Shown piece after piece: positions 5,503 through 12,067 of a stretch of 12,067 nucleotides of DNA. The notes under the pieces are model-generated. The model was not told the DNA's origin and searched no databases. It saw only the letters and a program-made list of their open reading frames with translations. This stretch comes from Verrucomicrobiota bacterium (GTDB taxonomy: Bacteria; Verrucomicrobiota; Verrucomicrobiia; Verrucomicrobiales; Verrucomicrobiaceae), in assembly GCA_023428335.1 (NCBI GenBank), contig JAEYYS010000506.1, positions 1 through 12,067 on the forward strand, written 5' to 3'. Every line of letters begins with the position of its first letter. The first letter of the stretch is position 1. Made by a program: the position numbers and the translations under genes.

Positions 5503-8010
5503 ATGGCCGAACGCTACACGATTCACGACCAACTTGGCGCCGGTGGTGTCGGGACGGTCTATCGGGCGTACGATCACCAGCTCGGCCGCTGGGTGGCGAT
5601 CAAGCGGCTCACGACGGCCGGCGAGGACGGGGATGACGCTGCCCGCGCCGACGAATTGCGCCGGGAGGCCGATGCGCTCGCCTCTCTGCGCAACCCGAAC
5701 ATCGTGACAATCTTCGATGTCGCCAGCGACGAGCAGGGCCTGTTCCTGGTGATGGAACTGCTCGAGGGCGAGGATCTGGCGGATGTGGTGGCGCGTGGCC
5801 CGCTGCATTACGACGATTTCAAGGAGCTGGCCTCGCAGACGCTGGAGGCGTTGCTCGCCGCGCATCAGCGCCACATCCTGCACCGCGACATCAAGCCGGA
5901 GAACATCAAGGTCGAGCGACTGCCCGGCGGGCGCATGCAGTCCAAGCTCATCGACTTTGGTCTGGCGCGTTCCGGTCAGCGGGTTGGCAAGCAGACCGAG
6001 GACCTCGATGGCACGGTCATGGGCTCGGTCTTTTACATGGCGCCGGAGCAGTTGACGCGCCACCCGGTCGATGAGCGCACCGATTTGTATTCGCTGGGCG
6101 CGGTCTTTTACGAGGCGCTCTCCGGCTGCAAGGCGTTTGACGGACCGACGGTGGCCGCGGTCATCGACAAGCATGTCAATCATGAGATCGTGCCGCTGCA
6201 TGTCATCGCCCCGCATGTGCCGCCCTGGCTGGGGGCTTGGGTTCTGAGACTCATGGCGCGCAATCCGGACGACCGGCCGACTGGAGCGCAGCAGGCGATT
6301 GAAGAGTTTCGCGCCTGGGAAAAGATGGCGACGGCACCGATGATGATGCCCTGGATGCCGATGGGTTACGGCATTGCGCCGCCGACCCAGGTGCCGGAGG
6401 TGATTCCCGTGGCAAAACCGGTCGTTGAGATGGCCGCGCAGACCGGGGCCCTGCCGCCGCGGCGGACCACGGCGCAGGTGACGCGTCCCGGCGGCAACCG
6501 CAGCAGCGCCATGGTGCGTCCGGCGGTGCGTCGACCCGCCACCCAAACTTTGCAGGGTCCGTCGGCGGCTGCCTCCCGTTCCGTTGGTCGCTGGGTGCTG
6601 CTCGCGACCGGTCTGCTGCTGCTGGCCGGCGTGCTTTGGTTTTGGCTGGGACGGAGTCGCCCGGCGACTCCCTCGGCCGCAGTCCCATCGACCCCGGTGG
6701 CGGCTGCGCCGGAGCGTCCGCTGTTTCAACTGCCGGAGGATCGCATCTTTCCGCCCGCCGCCGAGGATCTGAGCCTGCATTGGGTGGCGGATGCCGGTGC
6801 CACGGGGGCTGGCAAGGGGAGCGACGGCCGACCGGCCCCGGCCGGCTTGAACGCCCCGGTGCAGTTTTGGCATGATCTCGCCGAGCGCGGGGGTGCCGGG
6901 AGGTTGGCGCCTCCCGGTGGCCGTGCCGGACCACTGCGGGTGACCTGGCCGGCGGCGACCGGTTTCACCGGCGTGCGCAAGGGTCGCCAGGCCCTGCGCT
7001 TCCGTCGCGAGACCGGGGCCGACAGTGTGCTGGCGGCTGAGGTGAAGGAGGTGGAGTCGATGCCCTTTGGCACGGCCACCGTGCGCGGCAAACGGGGGCT
7101 GACGCTGACAGCCGTGTTTCAGGCCGATGCCGATCGTGTGCCGGCGCGTGTGCTTGAGCTGGTGGGCGGCGCGGATGGGGTCAGCCTGCACGTGGCGGCT
7201 GACGGCGCCGTGCGCGTCGAGTGCCGCAGCGGCGGGCGCAAGGCCGAGTTGCTGCTGGGCCAGATCGATGCCCGTCGGCCCGTTCTGGTGCTACTGGCCT
7301 GGGACGGTGCCACAGGCGACATCCGCCTGCACGGTCGCGAAGCCAGTGGTCGCACGGTGGAGGCGAAGCCGGTCACCCAGCCCGCGCCGAGAGCCGCGCT
7401 GAGCCAGATCACTCTCGGGGGAGCCAGCGCCGCGGGCAAGGACGCCTTTCAGGGGCATCTTGCCGAGGTGCTCGTGCATGCGGCTGCCCTCAGCGTCGAT
7501 CAAGCGCAGTTGCTCGCCGGCAAGCAGTTGCCCGATCATTACTTCAACGCGCTGGTGGACCCCAAGCTGCCGCGCTTGCGGCCGCTGCCCGAGCGTCTGG
7601 CCAGCAAGAAGCCGCGGGTCGGTCCGCGCAGCGATTGGCGGATCGAGGCCTCCGAGCATGCCGAGGATGCCTGGCTGGCGGTCGATGGCAATCCGGTGAC
7701 ACGCTGGCGCACGGCCAAGCCGCAGGCTGTTGGCCAATGGCTGCAGGTCGGCCTGCCGGCCGCGCGCGAGATTTCCGGTCTCGCCCTCGATGTGGCCTGC
7801 CTGCCCGGCGAACAGGTGCGCGCCTGCAAGGTGGAGGTTTCCGAGGACGGCCAGCGCTGGACCGAGGTGGCGACCGGTGGCGGTGCCCAGCCGGTGTTGG
7901 AAATCCTTTTCTCCAAGCCGGTCAAGGCGCGTTACCTGCGCGTGGGTCCGTCGGCCGGCCAGGCCGGTGCCCGCTGGGGCATTGCCGAGCTGGAGATTTT
8001 CGCCCGCTGA
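5503..8010 (+). CDS. Transmembrane Ser/Thr protein kinase with LamG-like and F5/8C (discoidin) ectodomains
   Basis: The 835-residue protein joins a Hanks-type kinase to a large extracytoplasmic region. The kinase (about 5-270) is complete: glycine loop LGAGGVGTVY (11-20), ATP-binding K34 in VAIK, catalytic HRDIKPEN (127-134), DFG at 151-153, YMAPEQL (178-184), DLYSLG (194-199) and the distal arginine in NPDDRPT. A proline- and methionine-rich linker (272-360) leads to one membrane helix (about 364-383), so the kinase is inside. Outside, residues about 530-685 look like a concanavalin/LamG domain (LTLTAVFQ, GVSLHVA, LSQITLGGA, FQGHLAEVLVHAAAL). Residues about 708-835 form a discoidin/F5-8C-like domain, with DGNPVTRWRT, GQWLQVGLPAAREISGLAL, KVEVSEDGQRW, KARYLRVG and the terminal AELEIF. 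A GTG at 5464 is in frame but adds residues outside the kinase fold. The architecture suggests a glycan- or surface-sensing receptor; the ligand is unknown. Confidence 0.92.
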   Translation: MAERYTIHDQLGAGGVGTVYRAYDHQLGRWVAIKRLTTAGEDGDDAARADELRREADALASLRNPNIVTIFDVASDEQGLFLVMELLEGEDLADVVARGPLHYDDFKELASQTLEALLAAHQRHILHRDIKPENIKVERLPGGRMQSKLIDFGLARSGQRVGKQTEDLDGTVMGSVFYMAPEQLTRHPVDERTDLYSLGAVFYEALSGCKAFDGPTVAAVIDKHVNHEIVPLHVIAPHVPPWLGAWVLRLMARNPDDRPTGAQQAIEEFRAWEKMATAPMMMPWMPMGYGIAPPTQVPEVIPVAKPVVEMAAQTGALPPRRTTAQVTRPGGNRSSAMVRPAVRRPATQTLQGPSAAASRSVGRWVLLATGLLLLAGVLWFWLGRSRPATPSAAVPSTPVAAAPERPLFQLPEDRIFPPAAEDLSLHWVADAGATGAGKGSDGRPAPAGLNAPVQFWHDLAERGGAGRLAPPGGRAGPLRVTWPAATGFTGVRKGRQALRFRRETGADSVLAAEVKEVESMPFGTATVRGKRGLTLTAVFQADADRVPARVLELVGGADGVSLHVAADGAVRVECRSGGRKAELLLGQIDARRPVLVLLAWDGATGDIRLHGREASGRTVEAKPVTQPAPRAALSQITLGGASAAGKDAFQGHLAEVLVHAAALSVDQAQLLAGKQLPDHYFNALVDPKLPRLRPLPERLASKKPRVGPRSDWRIEASEHAEDAWLAVDGNPVTRWRTAKPQAVGQWLQVGLPAAREISGLALDVACLPGEQVRACKVEVSEDGQRWTEVATGGGAQPVLEILFSKPVKARYLRVGPSAGQAGARWGIAELEIFAR

Positions 8011-8033
8011 AGGGTCGCCCAATCTCAAAGGGG

Positions 8034-8062
8034 TTGCGACCGCAGCGAAACCGGGCTTTCAT
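8034..8062 (+). promoter_or_regulatory. Candidate promoter of the helical exported protein gene
   Basis: TTGCGA (8034-8039) and TTTCAT (8057-8062) are 17 bases apart, in the 92-base gap after the kinase gene. GGTCGC (8013-8018) and GCGACC (8036-8041) form a 6-base-pair inverted repeat overlapping the -35. No T-run follows, so it is not a terminator. Confidence 0.28.
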
Positions 8063-8102
8063 GCTGCAGGATTTTGCCGAGCCACTTCAGCCGTTTCGCC
8101 CC

Positions 8103-8927
8103 ATGAAAGCCTTCGCCCCGTTTCCTCCGGTCTTCTGCGCCCTGCTGCTTGCGGCCGGGCTGCCGGTCTTCGTCGCCGCCCAGGGCGGCAAGGCGGGCGT
8201 CCAGGAATTCGATCCGCGCGCCTTCCCCGGCCAGATGGTGGACGATGTCATCGTGCCGGTGCCGAGCGAGGTCTTCACGGTGCTCGACAAGCTGGGTTCG
8301 CCCAACTGGCACCAGGAGGTGCGCAAGGAAAAGCCGCCGAAAACCGGCGACCGCACCCGCCTGTCACTGCTGTTTGGCGTGACCGTTGCCGAAGGCTTTG
8401 TCGCCGTACAGGCCGAGGACAAGGAGGCGGTCAAGGACATCGGCCGCGACGTCATTGATCTGGCCACGGCGCTCGGCCTGATCAAGTCGGTGCGCCCGCA
8501 TGCCCAGGCCATTTTGGATGCGGCCGACAAGGGCGACTGGGCGAGCATTCGCAAGGAGTTCGACAAGACCCAGAAGACCGTGCGCGATTCCATGGAGCAG
8601 ATGAAGGACGCCGACCTCTCCCAGTGCGTCAGCCTCGGCGGCTGGCTGCGCGGCACGGCGAGCGTGACCTCGGTGGTGACGAAGAATTTTTCCGCGGACA
8701 GCGCCGAATTGCTCAATCAGCCGATGCTGGTCGAGCACTTCATTGCGCGCATTGAGCGCATGGGCCGGGAGCGCCGCGAGCACGATGCCGTCAGCGACAT
8801 CGCCAAGGGGCTGAAAGTCATTTTGGAGCGGATGGAAGGCGCGGTCGACGGATTCACCCGCGATGCCGTGCGCGACATCGGCAAGGTGTGTGAATCGCTG
8901 CTGACTGAGATTCGGTCGGTCAAGTGA
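8103..8927 (+). CDS. Exported, mainly helical protein of unknown function
   Basis: The 274-residue precursor has an N-terminal signal peptide: a short basic start, a hydrophobic stretch at about residues 9-25, and probable cleavage after PVFVAA (21-26). I do not recognise the mature protein. Its first half contains the segment VDDVIVPVPSEVFTVLDKLGSPNW, then a hydrophobic LLFGVTVAEGFVAVQAEDKEAV. The second half is predominantly amphipathic helix, for example SIRKEFDKTQKTVRDSMEQM and the C-terminal SDIAKGLKVILERM followed by DAVRDIGKVCESLLTEIRS. Two cysteines occur in the mature part (SQCVSLGG and KVCESL) and could form a disulfide. An in-frame ATG at 8061 would add 14 residues before the signal peptide and is less likely. 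It follows the kinase gene in the same direction and runs almost straight into the next exported-protein gene, so co-expression with the latter is likely. No function is assigned. Confidence 0.72.
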   Translation: MKAFAPFPPVFCALLLAAGLPVFVAAQGGKAGVQEFDPRAFPGQMVDDVIVPVPSEVFTVLDKLGSPNWHQEVRKEKPPKTGDRTRLSLLFGVTVAEGFVAVQAEDKEAVKDIGRDVIDLATALGLIKSVRPHAQAILDAADKGDWASIRKEFDKTQKTVRDSMEQMKDADLSQCVSLGGWLRGTASVTSVVTKNFSADSAELLNQPMLVEHFIARIERMGRERREHDAVSDIAKGLKVILERMEGAVDGFTRDAVRDIGKVCESLLTEIRSVK

Positions 8928-8959
8928 CCCCAGCTTTCCCCGCCAACCCCGGACCTGCC

Positions 8960-9406
8960 ATGAACTTCACCGCCCGCACCCTCCGCTGTGTTGCCCTGCT
9001 GCTGGCCGCCTGCCTGCTGCCGGCGCTGCCGGTCCTTGCGACCATTGACGACGCCCACAGCTTCGCCATGGAGGCGGCGATGCCCTTTGTGAAAAAGGGG
9101 TTCATCGTGCGCGAGGACTATTGGAACGGCGAGGTCAAGAGCGGCCAGCGCCTGATGGTCAAGCACCAGATGTTCAAGGGCAATGAGTATGCCTTCTGGC
9201 TGGGCTGTCCGGACGAGGATGCCGAGTTTGAGCTGACCGTGCTCGATGACAAGGGCGTGGAAATCGCGCTCGACTTCAGTGCCAGCCGCTACTTCGCCAG
9301 CCTGCGCGTCAATCCGCCGCGCACCGGCACCTACACCGTCATTTTCTCCGTCAGCTCGAAGAGCAGCAAGAGCCTGTACTGGGCCCTGGCCTACGGCTAC
9401 CGCTGA
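8960..9406 (+). CDS. Small exported beta-rich protein of unknown function
   Basis: The 148-residue precursor has a signal sequence (MNFTARTLR followed by a long hydrophobic stretch). Signal peptidase I cleavage after VLA27 is preferred. A lipobox-like LAAC ends at C18, but the hydrophobic region continues beyond it, so lipoprotein processing is only an alternative. The mature part of about 120 residues looks like a single beta-sandwich: MVKHQMFKGNEYAFWLG, FELTVLDDKGVEIALDF, YFASLRVNPPRTGTYTVIF and SLYWALAYGYR. The strand layout with PPRTGTYTV resembles pre-peptidase C-terminal (PPC) type domains, which bind carbohydrate or assist secreted enzymes, but this is by eye. A GTG at 8924 overlaps the previous stop and is in frame; the ATG at 8960 gives a better signal peptide. 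Only ten bases separate it from phoH, so the two are probably cotranscribed. Confidence 0.7.
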   Translation: MNFTARTLRCVALLLAACLLPALPVLATIDDAHSFAMEAAMPFVKKGFIVREDYWNGEVKSGQRLMVKHQMFKGNEYAFWLGCPDEDAEFELTVLDDKGVEIALDFSASRYFASLRVNPPRTGTYTVIFSVSSKSSKSLYWALAYGYR

Positions 9407-9416
9407 CCGCCCGGCC

Positions 9417-10403
9417 ATGCCCGTCGAGACCCTCAGCTACGAGACGCCGCAGTTCCTGCAGAAGCTCCTCGGCCATGACCTGGCCGGCCTGCGCCACATC
9501 GCCGAGGCGACCGGCGCCCAGGTCACCTCGCGCGAGGCTTGGGTGCGCTTGGAAGGCGGCGAGGCCGAGGTGCGCAACGCCCGCGAGGTGTTCATTCAGT
9601 TGGAGCGCCTGCGTCGCCAGGGCGGCGAGATCACGCCGTCGATGCTGAAGCTGGTCACCGAGAGCGTGCTGACCGCCCACGACGAGGCGGCGCCGGCCGA
9701 GGCGGTGATGACCCTGCGCCTGGCCGGTTCGGCGAAGAAACCGCCGGTGCTCGCCAAGACCCGCGGCCAGATCGCCTATGTGCAGGCCATGCGCGACCAT
9801 GAGGTGGTGTTCGGCATCGGCCCGGCCGGCACCGGCAAGACCTACCTGGCGATGGCCCAGGGCCTGCATTTGCTGCGCGAGAAGCAGGTGCAGCGGCTGG
9901 TGCTGACGCGGCCGGCGGTGGAGGCCGGCGAGGCCCTCGGCTTCCTGCCGGGCGATCTCAAGGAGAAGATCTTTCCCTACCTGCGGCCGCTGTACGACGC
10001 GCTCTACGACATGCTCGATCCGGATGAGGCCGAACGCATGATCGAACGCGGCGCCATCGAGATCGCCCCGCTCGCCTACATGCGCGGGCGCACCCTGAAA
10101 AACGCCTTCATCATCCTCGACGAGGCGCAGAACACGACCACCGAGCTGATGCTCATGTTCCTGACCCGCCTGGGCGAGGGGGCGCGGGCTGTCATCACCG
10201 GCGATCCCTCGCAGGTCGACCTGCGCCGGCACGTGCGCTCCGGCCTGCGTGAGGCGGTCGAGGTCCTGCATGGGGTCGAGGGCGTGCGCTTCGTGCAGTT
10301 CCTGCCCAAGGACATTGTCCGCCTGCCGGTTGTGCAGCGCATCATCGAGGCCTATGACCGCCAGCGCGCGGCGGCCAAGCCTGTGGCCGGTGGTCCGGCC
10401 TGA
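9417..10403 (+). CDS. phoH: PhoH family ATPase (PhoH-like, YbeZ type)
   Basis: The 328-residue cytoplasmic P-loop ATPase has Walker A GPAGTGKT (135-142), Walker B FIILDEAQN (231-239) and the sensor-like TGDPSQVDLR (261-270). Other family signatures are LTRPAVEAGEALGFLPGDLKEKIFPYLRPLYD and AYMRGRTL. The N-terminal 100 residues form the KH-like region of YbeZ proteins (GLRHIAEATGAQVTSREAWVRLEG). PhoH/YbeZ proteins work with YbeY in RNA and ribosome metabolism and often carry RNA helicase-like activity. Length is normal. The start at 9417 fits the family N-terminus; the open frame extends upstream over the preceding gene and is not used. No Shine-Dalgarno is present. A very weak hairpin (AGCC-GCG-GGCT, 10403-10413) runs into five T residues (10413-10417) after the stop and may reduce read-through. 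Confidence 0.95.
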   Translation: MPVETLSYETPQFLQKLLGHDLAGLRHIAEATGAQVTSREAWVRLEGGEAEVRNAREVFIQLERLRRQGGEITPSMLKLVTESVLTAHDEAAPAEAVMTLRLAGSAKKPPVLAKTRGQIAYVQAMRDHEVVFGIGPAGTGKTYLAMAQGLHLLREKQVQRLVLTRPAVEAGEALGFLPGDLKEKIFPYLRPLYDALYDMLDPDEAERMIERGAIEIAPLAYMRGRTLKNAFIILDEAQNTTTELMLMFLTRLGEGARAVITGDPSQVDLRRHVRSGLREAVEVLHGVEGVRFVQFLPKDIVRLPVVQRIIEAYDRQRAAAKPVAGGPA

Positions 10404-10428
10404 GCCGCGGGCTTTTTGCAAACTTCCC

Positions 10429-10456
10429 GAGACAAACCCGCTTCCGGGACTATCTT
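10429..10456 (+). promoter_or_regulatory. Candidate promoter of the membrane-anchored coiled-coil gene
   Basis: TATCTT (10451-10456) is a fair -10 box, with GAGACA (10429-10434) 16 bases upstream as a poor -35. TCCCG (10425-10429) and CGGGA (10445-10449) flank the spacer as an inverted repeat and could be an operator. The predicted start of transcription is about eight bases before the ATG, giving a nearly leaderless mRNA. Confidence 0.3.
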
Positions 10457-10470
10457 GGCGACCGCTTCGC

Positions 10471-10959
10471 ATGTTCGACATCTTTTCCAATCCGCTGTAC
10501 ACCTTCGGCATGGGCTTCGGGCTCGGCTGTGTGTTTTGGTTCATGTCCGCCTTCGCCCACTGGCGCACCCGCGGGGAGTTCCGTCGCTACAAATCGCACC
10601 TGAGCGACAAGCTGGAGCTCGACGCCCGCCAGTTGCAGGAGACCAACAAGGAGCGCGCGCGCCTGGCTCAGGAAAACGAGAACCTGCGCATCCAGGTCAG
10701 CCGTTTGAACGACCGTCCGGAAAACAAGCTGCAGCGCGATCTGGAGATCCTGGCGCGCGCGGAGAAGCACATGCTGCTCAACGCGCCCGGTTTCGCCCCG
10801 GCCTGGGAGATGGCCAAGAGCCAGGCCCTGTCGCAGATCGAGACCGAGGAGAAGGGCATGTCTTTCCCGCAGAAGATCTTCCGCAAGCTCACCGGGGGTG
10901 GCGGCACGCCCGCCCTGCAGGAAACTTCCGCGGAAGGCGCCAAGAACGGCGGTCACTGA
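10471..10959 (+). CDS. Membrane-anchored coiled-coil protein of unknown function
   Basis: The 162-residue protein has one N-terminal hydrophobic segment (about residues 11-29, FGMGFGLGCVFWFMSAFA). A highly charged stretch rich in Lys, Arg, Glu and Gln (about 37-100) is compatible with a coiled coil: KLELDARQLQETNKERARLAQENENLRIQVSRL. A conserved-looking segment LLNAPGFAPAWEMAKSQAL (102-120) follows, then FPQKIFRKLTGGGG and a low-complexity tail. The basic residues right after the helix (HWRTRGEFRR) suggest that the long C-terminal part is cytoplasmic. I cannot assign a family; single-helix scaffold proteins of this size are often linked to envelope or division functions, but nothing here shows that. 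A promoter-like sequence precedes it, and only six bases separate its stop from that of the convergent sulfatase gene. Confidence 0.75.
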   Translation: MFDIFSNPLYTFGMGFGLGCVFWFMSAFAHWRTRGEFRRYKSHLSDKLELDARQLQETNKERARLAQENENLRIQVSRLNDRPENKLQRDLEILARAEKHMLLNAPGFAPAWEMAKSQALSQIETEEKGMSFPQKIFRKLTGGGGTPALQETSAEGAKNGGH

Positions 10960-10965
10960 GCGCGT

Positions 10966-12067
10966 TCAGGGAATCTCCCCGCGCAGCAGCGCCGGAATGC
11001 GGTCGCCCGGTTCCGGCAGTTGGCGACCGTTGAGCAGCTTCTGCGCCTGTGCGCGCTCGATCCGGCCGTCGCGCCAGAGGGCTTCGACCGCGTTCTGCGC
11101 TGCCAGGGCCTCGTGCAGGTTGCCGGACTGCAGCACGCCTGCCAGGGCCTCCAGCGCCGGAACGGTGTCGCCGAGCATGGCCAGGGCTTCGGCGGCGGCC
11201 ACCCGCACGTCGGCGGTGTCGTCCTGGAGCAGGGGTTTTAATGCCGCGCGCGCCGGTCGCGCCGCCTCGCCCAGCACCCGGCAGCCGGTGGCCGCCCAGT
11301 AGCGCAGCAGCGGCTGAGGGTCGGCGAGCGCGGCGGTCAGCTCGCCGAGCGCGGCCGGATCGCGCGAACTGGCGAGGTTGGCGAGTTGGATGAGCTTTTC
11401 CAGCGGGTAGGCCTCGCTGAGGGCGTACTCGCGAATCGTGCGCTCACCGGCGAGGCGGGGGAACAGGCCCTCGGGGATGAAGCCGGTGTCGCGGATCGCC
11501 AGCATCTCCTGGTGCAGGGCCTTGCGCAGGCTGGCGAGGCGGTCGGCCTGGGCGGGATCGGCGGCCAGGTTGTGGATCTCATGCGGGTCGCTGCGCAGGT
11601 CGTAGAGTTCCTCGGCCGGCTTGGGCAGCCAGTAGGCGGCCTGCACGGGATTGCAGCGACCGGCCTCGAAGGCGGCGAACCAGGAGCGCATGCCGGGCTG
11701 CACCTGGAAGGCGTAGCAGTAGTGCTGGCCCCAGGGGCGGTGCGGGCTGTAGTTGCGGATGTAGCGGAAGTCGCGGTCGCGCAGGGCTCGGGCGGTGTCG
11801 TAGCGCTCGTCCATGCGGCCGCGGAACAGAAAGACGTGCTCGCGTGCCGGTGCCCGGTGATCGCCCAGGAAGGGGCGGCCCTGGTAGGTGGCGGGCACAT
11901 CGACACCGCACAGGCTGAGCACGGTGGCGGGCAGATCGACAAAGCTGACCAGATCCTCGACCCAGCCTCCGGGGGCAGCGGGGCGCCAGTGCTGCCAGCG
12001 CTCCGGGATCCGGACAATGAGCGGCACGCGGGTGCCGGAGTCGTGCAGCAGTCTAGTATACACATCA
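10966..12067 (-). CDS. Sulfatase, C-terminal part, fused to HEAT repeats (5' end missing at window edge)
   Basis: Only the C-terminal 365 residues or so are present; the N-terminal catalytic half, including the formylglycine CxPxR motif, lies beyond the window. Residues 7-21 of the fragment (HDSGTRVPLIVRIPE), DLVSFVDLPATVLSLCGV (37-54) and GRPFLG (62-67) match the alkaline-phosphatase-like fold of S1 sulfatases. RMDERYDTARALRDRDFRYIRNY and EELYDLRSDPHEIHNLA (151-167) resemble heparan N-sulfatase-like enzymes abundant in PVC bacteria, which desulfate polysaccharides outside the cytoplasm. Residues about 235-335 are helical HEAT-type repeats (AALADPQPLLRYWAATGCRVLG, PLLQDDTADVRVAAAEALAMLG), an added protein- or substrate-binding module. 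A GTG at 12063 is not the real start, because homologous sequence should continue upstream and the last 19 bases resemble sequencing adapter. Confidence 0.88.
   Translation of the reverse strand, partial: DVYTRLLHDSGTRVPLIVRIPERWQHWRPAAPGGWVEDLVSFVDLPATVLSLCGVDVPATYQGRPFLGDHRAPAREHVFLFRGRMDERYDTARALRDRDFRYIRNYSPHRPWGQHYCYAFQVQPGMRSWFAAFEAGRCNPVQAAYWLPKPAEELYDLRSDPHEIHNLAADPAQADRLASLRKALHQEMLAIRDTGFIPEGLFPRLAGERTIREYALSEAYPLEKLIQLANLASSRDPAALGELTAALADPQPLLRYWAATGCRVLGEAARPARAALKPLLQDDTADVRVAAAEALAMLGDTVPALEALAGVLQSGNLHEALAAQNAVEALWRDGRIERAQAQKLLNGRQLPEPGDRIPALLRGEIP
12049..12067. other. Probable Tn5/Nextera mosaic-end adapter remnant at the contig edge
   Basis: The terminal 19 bases match the 19-base reverse complement of the Tn5 mosaic end (CTGTCTCTTATACACATCT) at 15 of 19 positions, including ten in a row (TATACACATC, 12057-12066). 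Both length and register coincide exactly with the end of the window. The segment also breaks the expected sulfatase protein sequence (YTR before LLHDSG, with a rare AGA codon). It is best treated as assembly artefact. Confidence 0.7.

Noticed and set aside
4594..6711. An identical 18-base sequence, CCGGTGGCGGCTGCGCCG, at 4594-4611 and 6694-6711
   Set aside because: Both copies encode PVAAAP in the same codon register within low-complexity regions, so codon bias explains the match better than a mobile or regulatory repeat.
5194..7191. Long open frame on the minus strand across the kinase gene (665 codons)
   Set aside because: It is antisense to a well-supported kinase, rich in Arg, His and Gly without any recognisable domain, and typical of GC-rich shadow frames.
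9007..9013. Lipobox-like LAAC in the exported protein at 8960, suggesting a lipoprotein
   Set aside because: The hydrophobic stretch continues for nine residues after the cysteine and ends in a good signal peptidase I site (VLA-T), so ordinary secretion is preferred, though not excluded.
10403..10417. Hairpin AGCC-GCG-GGCT with five T residues after phoH as a terminator
   Set aside because: The stem is only four base pairs, too weak to list as an independent terminator; it is mentioned with phoH.

Overview
The window is GC-rich, protein-coding bacterial DNA, most likely from the PVC superphylum and best fitting Verrucomicrobiota, perhaps an Opitutales-like lineage. The reasons are indirect. 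The genes include a sulfatase of the type expanded in PVC bacteria, fused to HEAT repeats, and a membrane-anchored Ser/Thr kinase with a large extracytoplasmic part. There is a pgpH-ybeY pair, several exported proteins without a recognisable family, and almost no Shine-Dalgarno sequences before the start codons. No rRNA, tRNA, CRISPR array, insertion sequence or phage gene was recognised.

Layout. Positions 1-145 hold a cluster of short hairpins and no gene. A four-helix membrane protein (146-568) follows; it is visibly less GC-rich than the rest. Next come a DhnA/DeoC-type class I aldolase (667-1461) and an exported beta-sandwich protein (1537-2175). The 5'-nucleotidase SurE lies on the minus strand (2215-2904). 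It is divergent from a PgpH-like HD-domain c-di-AMP phosphodiesterase (3049-4719), whose stop codon overlaps the GTG start of ybeY (4716-5162). A 46-residue lipoprotein (5210-5350) sits in its own unit, between a promoter-like sequence and a strong intrinsic terminator (5380-5415). A long receptor-like kinase (5503-8010) is followed by two exported proteins of unknown function (8103-8927 and 8960-9406), the PhoH ATPase (9417-10403) and a membrane-anchored coiled-coil protein (10471-10959). The last gene, convergent on the minus strand, is the C-terminal part of a sulfatase with HEAT repeats (10966 to the end).

How the genes fit together. PgpH, YbeY and PhoH belong to a widely conserved neighbourhood concerned with c-di-AMP turnover and ribosome/RNA quality control. 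Here about 4.3 kb separates phoH from the other two, filled by the lipoprotein, the kinase and two exported proteins. The kinase has an intact catalytic core inside the cell and LamG-like plus discoidin-like domains outside, so it could report binding of a glycan or surface ligand. Whether the neighbouring exported proteins are its ligands or partners is only an inference from position.

The last 19 bases match the Tn5/Nextera mosaic end at 15 of 19 positions, so the right edge is probably a contig end carrying adapter sequence, not a natural gene boundary.
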